From the NCBI GenBank assembly GCA_016794505.1, contig JAEUJZ010000036.1, positions 1-64,000 of the forward strand: 64,000 nucleotides of DNA, written 5' to 3'. The notes beneath the pieces were generated by a model. That model did no database searches, had not been told where the DNA came from, and saw only the letters and a list, made by a program, of their open reading frames with translations. How positions within the stretch are numbered: the first letter of the stretch is position 1; each line of letters starts with the position of its first letter. Shown here piece after piece: positions 34,931 to 43,438 of this stretch. Source of the DNA: Myxococcales bacterium. GTDB taxonomy: Bacteria > Myxococcota_A > Polyangia > Palsa-1104 > JAEUJZ01. The position numbers and the translations under genes are program-made.

Positions 34931-37105
34931 ATGAGAGACCGAGTGGCCACCCACAGTCCTAGTTGGCGGACGAGACCGCGATCCTCGGAGTTTGCCCCAG
35001 CGTCTAGTCTTGAACCTAGGCGGGCCGAGCAGACTCCCGCAGGGGATCGAGTGCCTCGGGACCCCGCTCTTGGTCACCGCTTCGCTTCCCTGGCGATCAC
35101 GGCACCGACGCCTCTTCGCACCAGCGCCGTCCTCGACATCGCCCGCACCGCTACCTCGACGCCCGCCGCGCCGCTGCCCTTTAAGGATCGCATCCAGGCT
35201 TCCTTTGGGGCTCACGATCTCGACGAAATCAAGAGCCATCAGGGTCCCATCGCGACGACCAGTGCGCGGGCTCTTGGCGCGACGGCCTTCGCGGTGGGTG
35301 AGCACGCGGTGTTTGCCCGCAGCCCAAGCCTGTATGAAGCCGCTCACGAGGCGGCGCACATCGTGAGGGCACGCAGCGGAGCCGGACCGAACAGCGGCTT
35401 GAACCGACCGGGTGATGTGCATGAAGAGCGGGCCCATGCCGCCGCCCGGCTCGTCGAGCAGGGAGCCTCAGCGGAATCGATCCTAGGCAGCCGTCCCACA
35501 GGCCCTGCCAACGGCGCGGTGGCACCGGATGGCTGCGTGTTCCGGATCCTCGATGAAGGGCAGCAGAAGCGGCTCGCTGAGATCGAGAACCAGCTTCACC
35601 AATACAACTCCGAGCAGCGTAAGGCCACCGCGCAGGAGCTTCAGGCCTTCCTGGCGAACGAACCCTCGTCAGAACACACCGCGCGGATCCACGCATGCCT
35701 AGCTCAGCTAGAGCAGCCACCGGCCCCGCCGCCTCAGAGCACACCCAATTCACCACCCGCCAACGACCCAGAAACCAAAGAACCACCGAAGCGCTTTGCT
35801 CGTTCCACGGACCTGCTCCACGCGAATCCGTCCACCATGTCCGCCCAAGACCTTCAGGACTGGGCAGAGGCCTATTCCCAACTCGATCAAAGTGACAGCA
35901 ACTATGAAACAATGCGCAAATTCTTCTTGCGCACAGCGCAAGAAGTCAATCGGCGCATCGCCACCCCCGAAGTCCAGAAGGAGTTGGCGGAACTAAAGAA
36001 GTTGAAGTGGGAGCGAGCGCACGAAGCGCGTAGGCAGGCCGACGCTGAGTATCGCGCAGCGGACAATCTCCTGAAGGAAGAATCAAGCGGCGTGCGTGAC
36101 CCCGAACGAATCAAGAAAGCGAAGGACCTGACCAGAGCGTTCAGTACGTCCGTGGAAAAGAAAGAGCTCGATGAGCAGAGCCTGACTTTTGTCAGTGCCC
36201 AAGGCCATGCCCAAGAGATCGTCAAGCGCCTGGACGACATCGTCGACAAGCCCTTCCTCCTAAGCCAGAGCCAATATCCAATCTGTGGCGCCAATGCATT
36301 TCTCTATACGACCGCGTACGAGACTCCTGATGTGTTCGTTAAGTACGTGCTCGACTTGCTTCAGCAGGGCGAGGGGCGCATTGATGGACTCATTGTCAAG
36401 CCGTCCGATAACACCATGGAGAAGGTCATCGGAAGCGGGCAGCAAGACCATCGCAAAATTGATGTCGTGGACTGGGTGGCCATGGGCAGCCTGCGTTCGA
36501 GTCAGAATCGGCGGTTTTGGGACAAGCTGCGCCACCTCCCGCGAGTGAGCGGGCCTATCTCCTGCGTGCGCTGGCTGCACGCAGGAATCTCAGGCATGAC
36601 GACCCTGAGCGAGATCGAGTCCTGGTACCAGAAGGCGGGCTATGAAATCGTCGCGACGGACTATAGCCTCCGTGGCTTAAGCCAGCGAGCCTTCGACGCA
36701 GCTGCGTCCCGCATTCTGGAGCGTACGCCCTGTGAAGTCGTGCTGGCGGTCAAGGCCCAGGCACTCCAGTTCTATACGTCCGCGCAGAGGGATCCATTTT
36801 CCACTTCCCCGCAGAGCCAGGACCAGAACAAGCCCGAAGAGAAGGATGACAACGGGCCTTCGCCCAGCTCAGCCCCGGTCGCCGAGCAAAAGCCGCGCGA
36901 GTCCAGCTGGCTGCCCGGATCGAACCACCTGGTCAGGCTGTCTAGCCAGGTCGTCACCATCGATGGCCACTACCTGTTCCGGGTGTGGACGTGGGGCAGC
37001 TCGCGCGAGCTGAAAGTCCCCGAAGGGCGCATCGGTGAAGTGGTCTATGGCTTCGTCGCGGCGAGAAGGAAAAAGGAAGCAACCGGCTTGGCACCATCGC
37101 AGTAG
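34931..37105 (+). CDS. DUF4157 (eCIS-core) protein with a candidate papain-like C-terminus
   Basis: 724 residues; ribosome site GGAGAGG directly upstream. After a basic, disordered head, residues about 82-150 match the DUF4157 eCIS-core domain: LPFKDRIQASFG, G-A-T-A-F-A-V-G-E-H-A-V-F and the zincin-like HEAAH at 139-143. A Glu/Lys-rich helical linker follows (330-440). The last third has SQYPICGANAFLY with Cys452 and, late, NHLVRLSS with His666 and DGHYLFRVW. This resembles the order Cys..His..Asp of a papain-like or C39-like peptidase, but I cannot confirm it. DUF4157 proteins are typical cargo of contractile injection systems. The related AAA+ ATPase lies 7 kb away, yet no injection machine is present. 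Confidence 0.65.
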   Translation: MRDRVATHSPSWRTRPRSSEFAPASSLEPRRAEQTPAGDRVPRDPALGHRFASLAITAPTPLRTSAVLDIARTATSTPAAPLPFKDRIQASFGAHDLDEIKSHQGPIATTSARALGATAFAVGEHAVFARSPSLYEAAHEAAHIVRARSGAGPNSGLNRPGDVHEERAHAAARLVEQGASAESILGSRPTGPANGAVAPDGCVFRILDEGQQKRLAEIENQLHQYNSEQRKATAQELQAFLANEPSSEHTARIHACLAQLEQPPAPPPQSTPNSPPANDPETKEPPKRFARSTDLLHANPSTMSAQDLQDWAEAYSQLDQSDSNYETMRKFFLRTAQEVNRRIATPEVQKELAELKKLKWERAHEARRQADAEYRAADNLLKEESSGVRDPERIKKAKDLTRAFSTSVEKKELDEQSLTFVSAQGHAQEIVKRLDDIVDKPFLLSQSQYPICGANAFLYTTAYETPDVFVKYVLDLLQQGEGRIDGLIVKPSDNTMEKVIGSGQQDHRKIDVVDWVAMGSLRSSQNRRFWDKLRHLPRVSGPISCVRWLHAGISGMTTLSEIESWYQKAGYEIVATDYSLRGLSQRAFDAAASRILERTPCEVVLAVKAQALQFYTSAQRDPFSTSPQSQDQNKPEEKDDNGPSPSSAPVAEQKPRESSWLPGSNHLVRLSSQVVTIDGHYLFRVWTWGSSRELKVPEGRIGEVVYGFVAARRKKEATGLAPSQ

Positions 37106-37270
37106 ATGGAACCTGCGTCTTTGACGCGTTCTGGCCGCTTTGGGGCAACGCGCACGGCCAGGGCACCCCTGGCTCGTCTCCGTCGGACGGAATGCGCAGA
37201 CACCCGGCAGCTAAGACGAACGAGCCCAGCGACGGATCAGGTCCGCGTCAGCGTTGTTTCCGTCGATCGC

Positions 37271-37279
37271 TGATATGAT
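37271..37279 (+). promoter_or_regulatory. Extended -10 for a probably leaderless transcript
   Basis: TGATATGAT is an extended -10. Transcription from it would begin about seven bases downstream, at or next to the ATG at 37286. No Shine-Dalgarno exists for that start, so leaderless translation is likely. Confidence 0.45.
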
Positions 37280-37285
37280 AACCAG

Positions 37286-39550
37286 ATGCACTCTCATAAC
37301 CTCGCCTCTGGTTCAGTTCTCCAGAGCCGCTACAAGATTGGTCAGGCACTGCAATCCGGGGGAATGGCATCTATCTATCAAGCGGAAGACTTACGGCTAG
37401 GTATCCCTATTGCCCTAAAGGTCGCACATCTACGCCCATCTGATCCCTTTGTTGCACTCGATCGCGAGGCGCGACTGCTAGCCGGCCTTCGCCATCCTGG
37501 GATTCCTCGCGTCTTCGATCTATTTTCGGAGCAAGACCATCTGATCCTAGTCATGGAATTTCTCGAAGGAGAGGATCTAGAAACGGCTGCGCGTCGTAAC
37601 GGTGCTCTGGCTCAGGATCAGGGGCTCGCGTGGATCAATTCACTGCTCGATATCTTGGCTTATCTTCACTCACAACAACCGGCAGTAGTGCATGGGGACA
37701 TAAAACCGAAGAACCTATGGAGAACGCCGCGGGATGAGCTCGTTCTTCTTGATTTTGGTATCTCGGTTCGAGGAAACGAATTGGCACCACGTAGTGCAAG
37801 CATGGCCTTTTCAGCCAACTATGCCTCACCAGAACAATGGCGAGCGGAAGCACCGGATTTCCGCAGCGATCTGTTTTCCGTGGCAGCGACGTTGTATCGT
37901 CTTCTGACAGGAAGCGTTCCTACTGATGTATTGACGCGCATTCAAACTATTAATCAACACAAAATCGATCCACTGCGGCCTGCACACGAACTTAATCCGC
38001 AGATTTCACCGAATCTCTCTGCTGTGCTAGAGCACGCACTGCAGCTTGACCCAAGCAAGCGGCCACAAAACACCACCGCATTTAAACAAGCCCTGGTTGG
38101 ACTGCCACGTGGCAATGCGCTGATGTCAAACGCACAGCCAACGCCGCCAACGCCGCCGACGCAGACGGCCGCAGCAGCGCCTGCTCGTCGGCCACAGTAT
38201 GAAATCAAGCGCCTGCTCGGCGAGGGCGGGATGGGTCAGGTGTTCTTAGCCACCGATGTCACGAGTCAACAGGACGTATGTCTCAAACGGTTGCGACCCA
38301 ATGTATCGCGCGCTGCTCTCCGTCAGGAATGTGCGGCGATTGCGCGTTTGAATCATCCAAACATTGTTCGTTTATTCGATTACTCACTTGACGATAACGA
38401 TTCCTACATGGTGACTGAATTTGTAGATGGCATCAGTTTATCATCTTACATTGCACGCCAGCGATGTGTCGCCCCGCCGGTTGCTCTTGAAATTGGCAAG
38501 CAGCTTCTGATGGCCTTGCGTCACGCACACGAGAACAACGTCTTGCATTGCGATCTAAAGCCAGACAATATAATGCTATTATTTAGTGACGCTCAGATCA
38601 TTAGCAAGGTTCTTGATTTTGGAATAGCCATTGTTGAACATAAGGATGATCGAGGAAACACCACCGGCCTTGGGCGATTGGCTGGCACGCCAATTTATAT
38701 GGCACCAGAACAGTTCCGTGGCGCTATGCTGTCTCCGTACTGCGATGTATATTCAATAGCATTGATTATTGCTGAAATGCTTACTGGCGAACAAATTTTT
38801 TCTTGCGATGGTATGAGCGTGTCGGCAATCGCGGTTGCAAAGCAGGAAAGGCCGTTTGCCCTGGCAGACTTGCGCAGCACCGTCACGGGCCTGCCAGCAG
38901 GCATTGCGCGTGCGCTCCGCACCGCGACTGCGCTGAATCCAAGTGATCGTTGCACTGCGTCAGAACTACTACAGGCAATTCAAGAAGCGGTACCAACCAT
39001 CCACTCCCCACAGATCTGCGCTCCGCTGACGGATTTAGCGGGGCCAGCGTGTGCTCAGTTGCCGCCGGGTTGGTTTGATAGCGCTGGCTTTGTCGGTGGA
39101 GTTTCTATTGATTATGATTACCGAGTCGAGTCTATACCCGTAGCATCAGGAACCCAAGCGCAGTTCTGCCTGCGATTGTCGTCTGGCGCCACGAATAGCA
39201 ATAGCGATTTTGCCTCGGCCATGCAGCGCTGCCCAATATGGCACCTTGCCGGGCAGAAGATCCGCTTTGAAGCGTGGCTGCAAACTGAACATGTCCACGG
39301 GGCGGCCAGCATCTGGCTCCGCATCGATTCGCAGAACGGAGCAACTCTATTTTTCGATAATATGAGCAAATGGGCACTCTCAGGGAATACCGGTTGGACA
39401 CGATGCGAAATCACCACTGAGATTCCTCGCCAATCTTATTGGATTAATTTTGGAATATTGCTATCGGGACTAGGAATTTTGCGCGCAGCTCGGATATCGA
39501 TCACAACAAGCCAAGGGCAAAAGTTATCATTATTTAATAATGAGTCATAG
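37286..39550 (+). CDS. Protein with two tandem non-RD Ser/Thr kinase domains
   Basis: 754 residues. Kinase 1 (16-272) has a shortened glycine loop LQSGGMASIY, Lys45, catalytic HGDIKPKN (136-143) and DFG (156-158). Kinase 2 (305-565) has GEGGMGQVF, Lys334, HCDLKPDN (421-428) and DFG (444-446). In both, the Arg of the usual HRD motif is replaced (Gly, Cys), while Asp, Lys, Asn and DFG remain. So both may be active but free of activation-loop control. A Pro/Thr linker joins them. The C-terminal 150 residues are beta-rich with Trp and Gly and resemble a carbohydrate-binding or jelly-roll module. No transmembrane segment is seen. Its GC content is lower than that of its neighbours. Confidence 0.8.
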   Translation: MHSHNLASGSVLQSRYKIGQALQSGGMASIYQAEDLRLGIPIALKVAHLRPSDPFVALDREARLLAGLRHPGIPRVFDLFSEQDHLILVMEFLEGEDLETAARRNGALAQDQGLAWINSLLDILAYLHSQQPAVVHGDIKPKNLWRTPRDELVLLDFGISVRGNELAPRSASMAFSANYASPEQWRAEAPDFRSDLFSVAATLYRLLTGSVPTDVLTRIQTINQHKIDPLRPAHELNPQISPNLSAVLEHALQLDPSKRPQNTTAFKQALVGLPRGNALMSNAQPTPPTPPTQTAAAAPARRPQYEIKRLLGEGGMGQVFLATDVTSQQDVCLKRLRPNVSRAALRQECAAIARLNHPNIVRLFDYSLDDNDSYMVTEFVDGISLSSYIARQRCVAPPVALEIGKQLLMALRHAHENNVLHCDLKPDNIMLLFSDAQIISKVLDFGIAIVEHKDDRGNTTGLGRLAGTPIYMAPEQFRGAMLSPYCDVYSIALIIAEMLTGEQIFSCDGMSVSAIAVAKQERPFALADLRSTVTGLPAGIARALRTATALNPSDRCTASELLQAIQEAVPTIHSPQICAPLTDLAGPACAQLPPGWFDSAGFVGGVSIDYDYRVESIPVASGTQAQFCLRLSSGATNSNSDFASAMQRCPIWHLAGQKIRFEAWLQTEHVHGAASIWLRIDSQNGATLFFDNMSKWALSGNTGWTRCEITTEIPRQSYWINFGILLSGLGILRAARISITTSQGQKLSLFNNES

Positions 39551-39941
39551 CAACATGAAACAATCAACCAATTTGTTCAGATTACAGCACTTGCGTGTTC
39601 CGTTGAAATTGCGCCCCGCGCACCGCCCTCTTCGGCGCAAGTAGCGCGCCGCTCTTGTAGGCCCGCGGACTCGCCGGGGAACGCCCGCGTCAGCGAGCCC
39701 GCAAGGGAAACAGGTCTGAGAAAACGGAGCTTCGACTTTGAGAAAAAGGGGATTCCTTTTCGCGGCAGATGTGTCTGCAAACGCAGCTCGCAGCGATGCA
39801 GTAGCGGCGGACGCTTTTCTTTGACCTTGGCCGTCGGTGTGGCGATTCAGAAGTACGGCTCGCATCTTCCGCTGGATGACCAGCCGCGGACGATGCGGTA
39901 CGGGGTCCGTGCGAAGTCGTTTTGCGTTATGCTGAATTGCC
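39551..39941. other. Intergenic region upstream of the MBL-fold gene
   Basis: No gene supported; the minus-strand frame here is opposite the MBL gene and runs out into this region. TATGCT at 39928-39933, nine bases before the ATG at 39942, could be a -10 for a nearly leaderless message. Confidence 0.4.
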
Positions 39942-41315
39942 ATGCGAATTGCGCGAGTCGGCCACGCTACGACGGTAGTCAGCGCAGGTGATCTGCACTG
40001 CATCATGGACCCGGTGCTGCGGGTGCCTTTTTGCTCGGACTTGCTGTGCTTCGATCCTCCGGTCGAGATCGACTTAGAGCGCGTCTCTGAGCGCTGCAGC
40101 ATCGCCATCCTCTCGCACGAACATGCGGACCACTTCGATGTGAAGAGCTTGGAACTCATTCGGCGCGATGCCGAGTTCCTTTTTCCCGCTGGCGCCAAGC
40201 TCATCGAAAAGGTCCTCGCAAGAATGGGGTTTCGACGGCCGCGCCCCGTGTCTCCCGGCCAAGACGAGGTGCGCTTGGGTCCGTTGCGCCTCGTGCCGAC
40301 TCCCAGCGACGTGCCCTTTCCAGAAATGGGCATGTTCTTCTTCGCCGATGGAGCTTCTTGCTGGAATCAAGTCGACAGCCACACCAACGCGCCGATCGTC
40401 GAATGGGTCAAGTCGGCCTTGGGTCGCCCCGATCTCATGCTGGCGAAATACCAGCCGATCGTCGAATGGGATCTATCGGTCGACGCCATCGGCGGAGCAT
40501 TCCCGCATCAAGACTACGGAGCGTTCGTGGCCGGCGCACTCGACGCTGCCCCACACTGGCTGGCTCCCGGAGCGTGCGGCTTTCGGTACGTCGATAGCTG
40601 GCTCAACGATCGCGGCTTTCCCATCACCCCGGCCCAGTTTTTGTCCGACGTGGCCGCTCACTGCACGCCCGACGAGATTCACGGACTGCTGCTGCAACAT
40701 GGCGAAGCCGTCGAGCTGCATCGCCCAAGCAGCGGCGAGCTGAGCGTGCAGCGCTGTGACAACCCCTGGGCCAAGCAGCTCGGCGACGTCAAAGGCCCGT
40801 CGTACCACTGGCGTCCCCAGCACGGCGTACCTCCTCTGCGCGACCAGAATCGACAGGCTTATTCCGAAGCGCAGCTGCACGAGCGAGTGCCCGCTTTTCT
40901 CAACCATACTTTTCTGCTGCTCCTGGCCTCGCCGCATCAGCAGGCCTGGCGAGAGCGCATGGCGCGCTTGGGCGTGCTCTGGCGCTTGCAGATCATCTAT
41001 CCCGATGGTGCGATCGATACGCGCTGCTTGGATCTGCGCCAGACCCCGCTGCGCTGGCTCCCGGACGATGAAGAGCGCTTCGCCAAGATTCAGACGGCGG
41101 TCACGGCCTCTACATTGCTCGGCGTGATCGACGGAGAAGTTCTTCCCGAGCGCTTGATCATGGGTGAGCTGCGCGTGGCCCTGCGCTTATACGAAAGCCA
41201 GCGTGGCGGTGCGGTGCGGGCCGGGAACAGAGATGACGAGCCCCTCCTGCGCGTGCTCTTGCCCGGCGCTCGCGAGCTCTATGTCGAACGCGAGCTGACT
41301 CGGCTCGGGTACTAA
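39942..41315 (+). CDS. Metallo-beta-lactamase-fold hydrolase
   Basis: 457 residues. The fold is shown by RIARVGHATTVV at the start, the metal motif SHEHADHFD (H-x-H-x-D-H), and downstream Asp/His in FPHQDYGAF. Strands such as LGPLRLVPTPSDVPFP resemble the UlaG/N-acyl-PE phospholipase-D branch of the superfamily. The C-terminal 180 residues, which include LQIIYPDGAID and LRVALRLYES, are a separate domain, possibly SCP2-like. Members act on phosphoesters, lactones or amides; the substrate here is unknown. It converges with the zincin gene at 41353. Confidence 0.75.
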   Translation: MRIARVGHATTVVSAGDLHCIMDPVLRVPFCSDLLCFDPPVEIDLERVSERCSIAILSHEHADHFDVKSLELIRRDAEFLFPAGAKLIEKVLARMGFRRPRPVSPGQDEVRLGPLRLVPTPSDVPFPEMGMFFFADGASCWNQVDSHTNAPIVEWVKSALGRPDLMLAKYQPIVEWDLSVDAIGGAFPHQDYGAFVAGALDAAPHWLAPGACGFRYVDSWLNDRGFPITPAQFLSDVAAHCTPDEIHGLLLQHGEAVELHRPSSGELSVQRCDNPWAKQLGDVKGPSYHWRPQHGVPPLRDQNRQAYSEAQLHERVPAFLNHTFLLLLASPHQQAWRERMARLGVLWRLQIIYPDGAIDTRCLDLRQTPLRWLPDDEERFAKIQTAVTASTLLGVIDGEVLPERLIMGELRVALRLYESQRGGAVRAGNRDDEPLLRVLLPGARELYVERELTRLGY

Positions 41316-41352
41316 AGCCCCCATCAAGCTCGTCAGATGTGAGCCAGTCGTC

Positions 41353-41820
41353 TTAGGACTCTCGACGATTCTCTTTGTGAAGCTTCTTCTTCTTCGAGGC
41401 GCGATCCTCCTCGTCGAGGTAACGGCCTTCTTGCTGGAAAGCCTGAAGCGCGACATCTTCACGGGCCCCCGCACCAGGGTGGCTTTCGCTCGACTCCTTG
41501 GGCAGGTGCGTCATGACGGCTTGGATCGAGCTGCGCTTGACGCCAGCGGCTGCGACGCTTCGCGCGGCCATCTGATCGGCATCGAGCTCGGCTTGCTGCC
41601 CGCCCCCCATTCCCGCGGCGATATGGCCCAGCTCGTGGCTGAGGACAAAGCGAACGCCCCCCTCCCCCGCCGAGTTCTCGATCTTCGACATGAACTGTGG
41701 GTTCACATAGACAGCCTTGCCATCGGTCGAGGCATTTCCTGAGTCTTCCTCGACGACTGGGACCGCACGAATGTTCATAATCTTGGCTTGCTCGGAGACA
41801 ATCTTATTTAGATCGGCCAT
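41353..41820 (-). CDS. Minimal HExxH metalloprotease (M48-like)
   Basis: 155 residues, start with GAGG in good position. The only recognisable part is a compact zinc-protease site: VLSHELGHIAAG gives H62-E-x-x-H66 and QAELDADQMAARSV supplies the distal Glu/Asp as in M48 peptidases (E-x-x-A-D). There is no signal peptide or membrane segment, so it should be cytosolic. The C-terminus is highly charged. The core M48 domain is usually larger; this is about the smallest form that could fold. It lies 125 bases downstream of a DUF3887-like gene in a run of minus-strand genes with a methyltransferase and a radical SAM-like protein. Leader-peptide removal is a possible job but unproven. Confidence 0.65.
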   Translation of the reverse strand: MADLNKIVSEQAKIMNIRAVPVVEEDSGNASTDGKAVYVNPQFMSKIENSAGEGGVRFVLSHELGHIAAGMGGGQQAELDADQMAARSVAAAGVKRSSIQAVMTHLPKESSESHPGAGAREDVALQAFQQEGRYLDEEDRASKKKKLHKENRRES

Positions 41821-41944
41821 GGCTACCTCACTGCGGTGCTTCTGATCTTTTGATTGTAGCGAAGTTCACCGTCGCTGTGACACCCCTCATCTAAGCCGCG
41901 AAAATCATGGGAGTCTGCTCGCCGGATCCTGTGCAACCACAGCC

Positions 41945-42274
41945 CTACGGTATCGGCCGGGTATTATCGAGCACCATGCCACTAATCTTAGATTGCTGAT
42001 TAAACCAGAGCTGGATTGTGTATGTACCACGCTCAAATCGACAATCAACATAGAAAATTCGATAAGCCGGATGCGCTTCGTCTCGTACTTCTTTGGGAGG
42101 CTCGTACGACACGAAGCGCCCTACTTTGGTGACCAGTCGCTTCCAGAAGCTAACCAGCTCTACCAGGGGAAGGTTGGCCTGAACGGCATCATCACACTGC
42201 GCGATGGCCTGTGCGAACTGGCTGCGGCTGAGTGCAGCGACAAACGCTTCGGACAGAACGACCGGATCGTGCAT
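41945..42274 (-). CDS. DUF3887-like protein in the methyltransferase unit
   Basis: 109 residues with GGAGAGG before the ATG, ten bases after the methyltransferase stop, so co-transcribed. The pattern (F-V-A-A-L-S-R-S-Q-F-A.. L-V-S-F-W-K-R-L.. G-R-F.. C-R-F-E-R-G-T-Y-T-I-Q-L-W-F-N.. I-S-G-M) parallels the protein at 21951 and the tail of the serine hydrolase. This fold often binds small ligands or pairs with an enzyme; it may be an accessory to the neighbouring methyltransferase. Confidence 0.6.
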   Translation of the reverse strand: MHDPVVLSEAFVAALSRSQFAQAIAQCDDAVQANLPLVELVSFWKRLVTKVGRFVSYEPPKEVRDEAHPAYRIFYVDCRFERGTYTIQLWFNQQSKISGMVLDNTRPIP

Positions 42275-42283
42275 GAACCTCTC

Positions 42284-43438
42284 CTAGCGAAACCAGAATC
42301 CTCGTCCCAGCGTGTCGTGCCGGCATACCGTAAGGCCCGCGGCTCCGGCGCTCCGACGAGCGAGAATGTAGAACAAATATAGATGACGATGACCGAGCTG
42401 TTCGAGATGAAGCAGCAGCCGATCGCGTGTGTTTTCGAACGTCAGACCCGTGACCGAGTGGCACGCCCACGCCAGGTTTTCCACCAGCGGCGAATCGGCC
42501 AGAAGGACAGCATGACAGGGAACCGTCATCACGATGGCCAGTCGATGCTGGCGTGCCATCGTATCGAGCTCCGCGATGGCCGAAGGTCCGCTGGAGTCAC
42601 CAAGACCAGCACCTGCTGCCTGCGCGCGGCCGGACTCGTTTAGCAGCTCTGGCAGCGCAGCCAGGAACTGTTCCGTCGGTGACAAGCTCGCTGCCGCCGT
42701 CTGACTTATGGGATCGTCGGCCGGTACGAAGAGCCGCTGCGGGAACGGCAGCGGAGGCAGGTTGGCGACGACATAATCGTAGGTGGCACTGCCCGAATGT
42801 TTGGCCTGGGCATCGCCATCGAACACGGATATGCGATGTTCTAGCCCGTTCATGACCGCGTTGAGTTCGGCGCAGGCTCGCGCCAGGGCGTTGTCTTCCA
42901 CAGCAACGACGTGGGTACCGCTGTCGGCCAGGCGCAGCGCCGCAAGACCCGGTCCAGCATGCAAGTTAAGCGCGCGTGCCGAGCCGGCGGGAGCCAATCG
43001 CGCAAGGAGTCCAACGACATCATCGCCAAAGAAGGCCATCGGATTGCGGCGCGGCGTCGGAACGAAGGCCGCACGGCCCCAAAATGGCAACAAGGTGAGC
43101 TCGCCGCAGTGGATGCCGCTAGGGCTCCCAAGCAGGATGCCAAGGCGGCGCAGGCTGTCCTGAACGGCGAAAGGCAGGATCGGCGTTAGGCTGTCCGCCG
43201 GAACCACACCGCCGAGCGCAAATAGCTCGATAAGCGCTCGCAGCGCAGGCGGTGTTGCAGCCAGCTCACGAAGCAGGGCCTCTCGGCGCAGGTGCATCAT
43301 GCCGTAGAGCAGATACACATCGAAATAGCCCGCATCTTGGACCAGCCGAGGCAGCGCTCGCAGTACCTGAAGATCTTCGACGGTGGCATCTAGCATGGCG
43401 GGCCGTGTTCCCGATTTGTTGTGCTCGTAAGCCGTCAA
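42284..43438 (-). CDS. HemK/PrmC-like class I methyltransferase with NLPP motif
   Basis: 384 residues from a TTG that overlaps the previous stop; an ATG at 43396 is an alternative start. Residues 1-140 are helical. The SAM fold follows: ALNLHAGPGLAALRLAD (motif I) and VVAVEDNALARACAELN (motif II). Motif IV reads V-V-A-N-L-P-P-L-P-F. An N-P-P-[YF] or N-x-P-P at this place is typical of enzymes that methylate amide or exocyclic nitrogens, as in PrmC acting on Gln. The motif I glycine loop is slightly worn. It is the middle gene of a minus-strand unit with the radical SAM-like gene and the DUF3887-like gene. With the Asn-rich core in mind, Asn side-chain N-methylation is a testable role. Confidence 0.7.
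   Translation of the reverse strand: MTAYEHNKSGTRPAMLDATVEDLQVLRALPRLVQDAGYFDVYLLYGMMHLRREALLRELAATPPALRALIELFALGGVVPADSLTPILPFAVQDSLRRLGILLGSPSGIHCGELTLLPFWGRAAFVPTPRRNPMAFFGDDVVGLLARLAPAGSARALNLHAGPGLAALRLADSGTHVVAVEDNALARACAELNAVMNGLEHRISVFDGDAQAKHSGSATYDYVVANLPPLPFPQRLFVPADDPISQTAAASLSPTEQFLAALPELLNESGRAQAAGAGLGDSSGPSAIAELDTMARQHRLAIVMTVPCHAVLLADSPLVENLAWACHSVTGLTFENTRDRLLLHLEQLGHRHLYLFYILARRSAGAAGLTVCRHDTLGRGFWFR

Noticed and set aside
39545..40333. 262-codon minus-strand frame
   Set aside because: Mostly antisense to the MBL metal-binding motif; no start signal.
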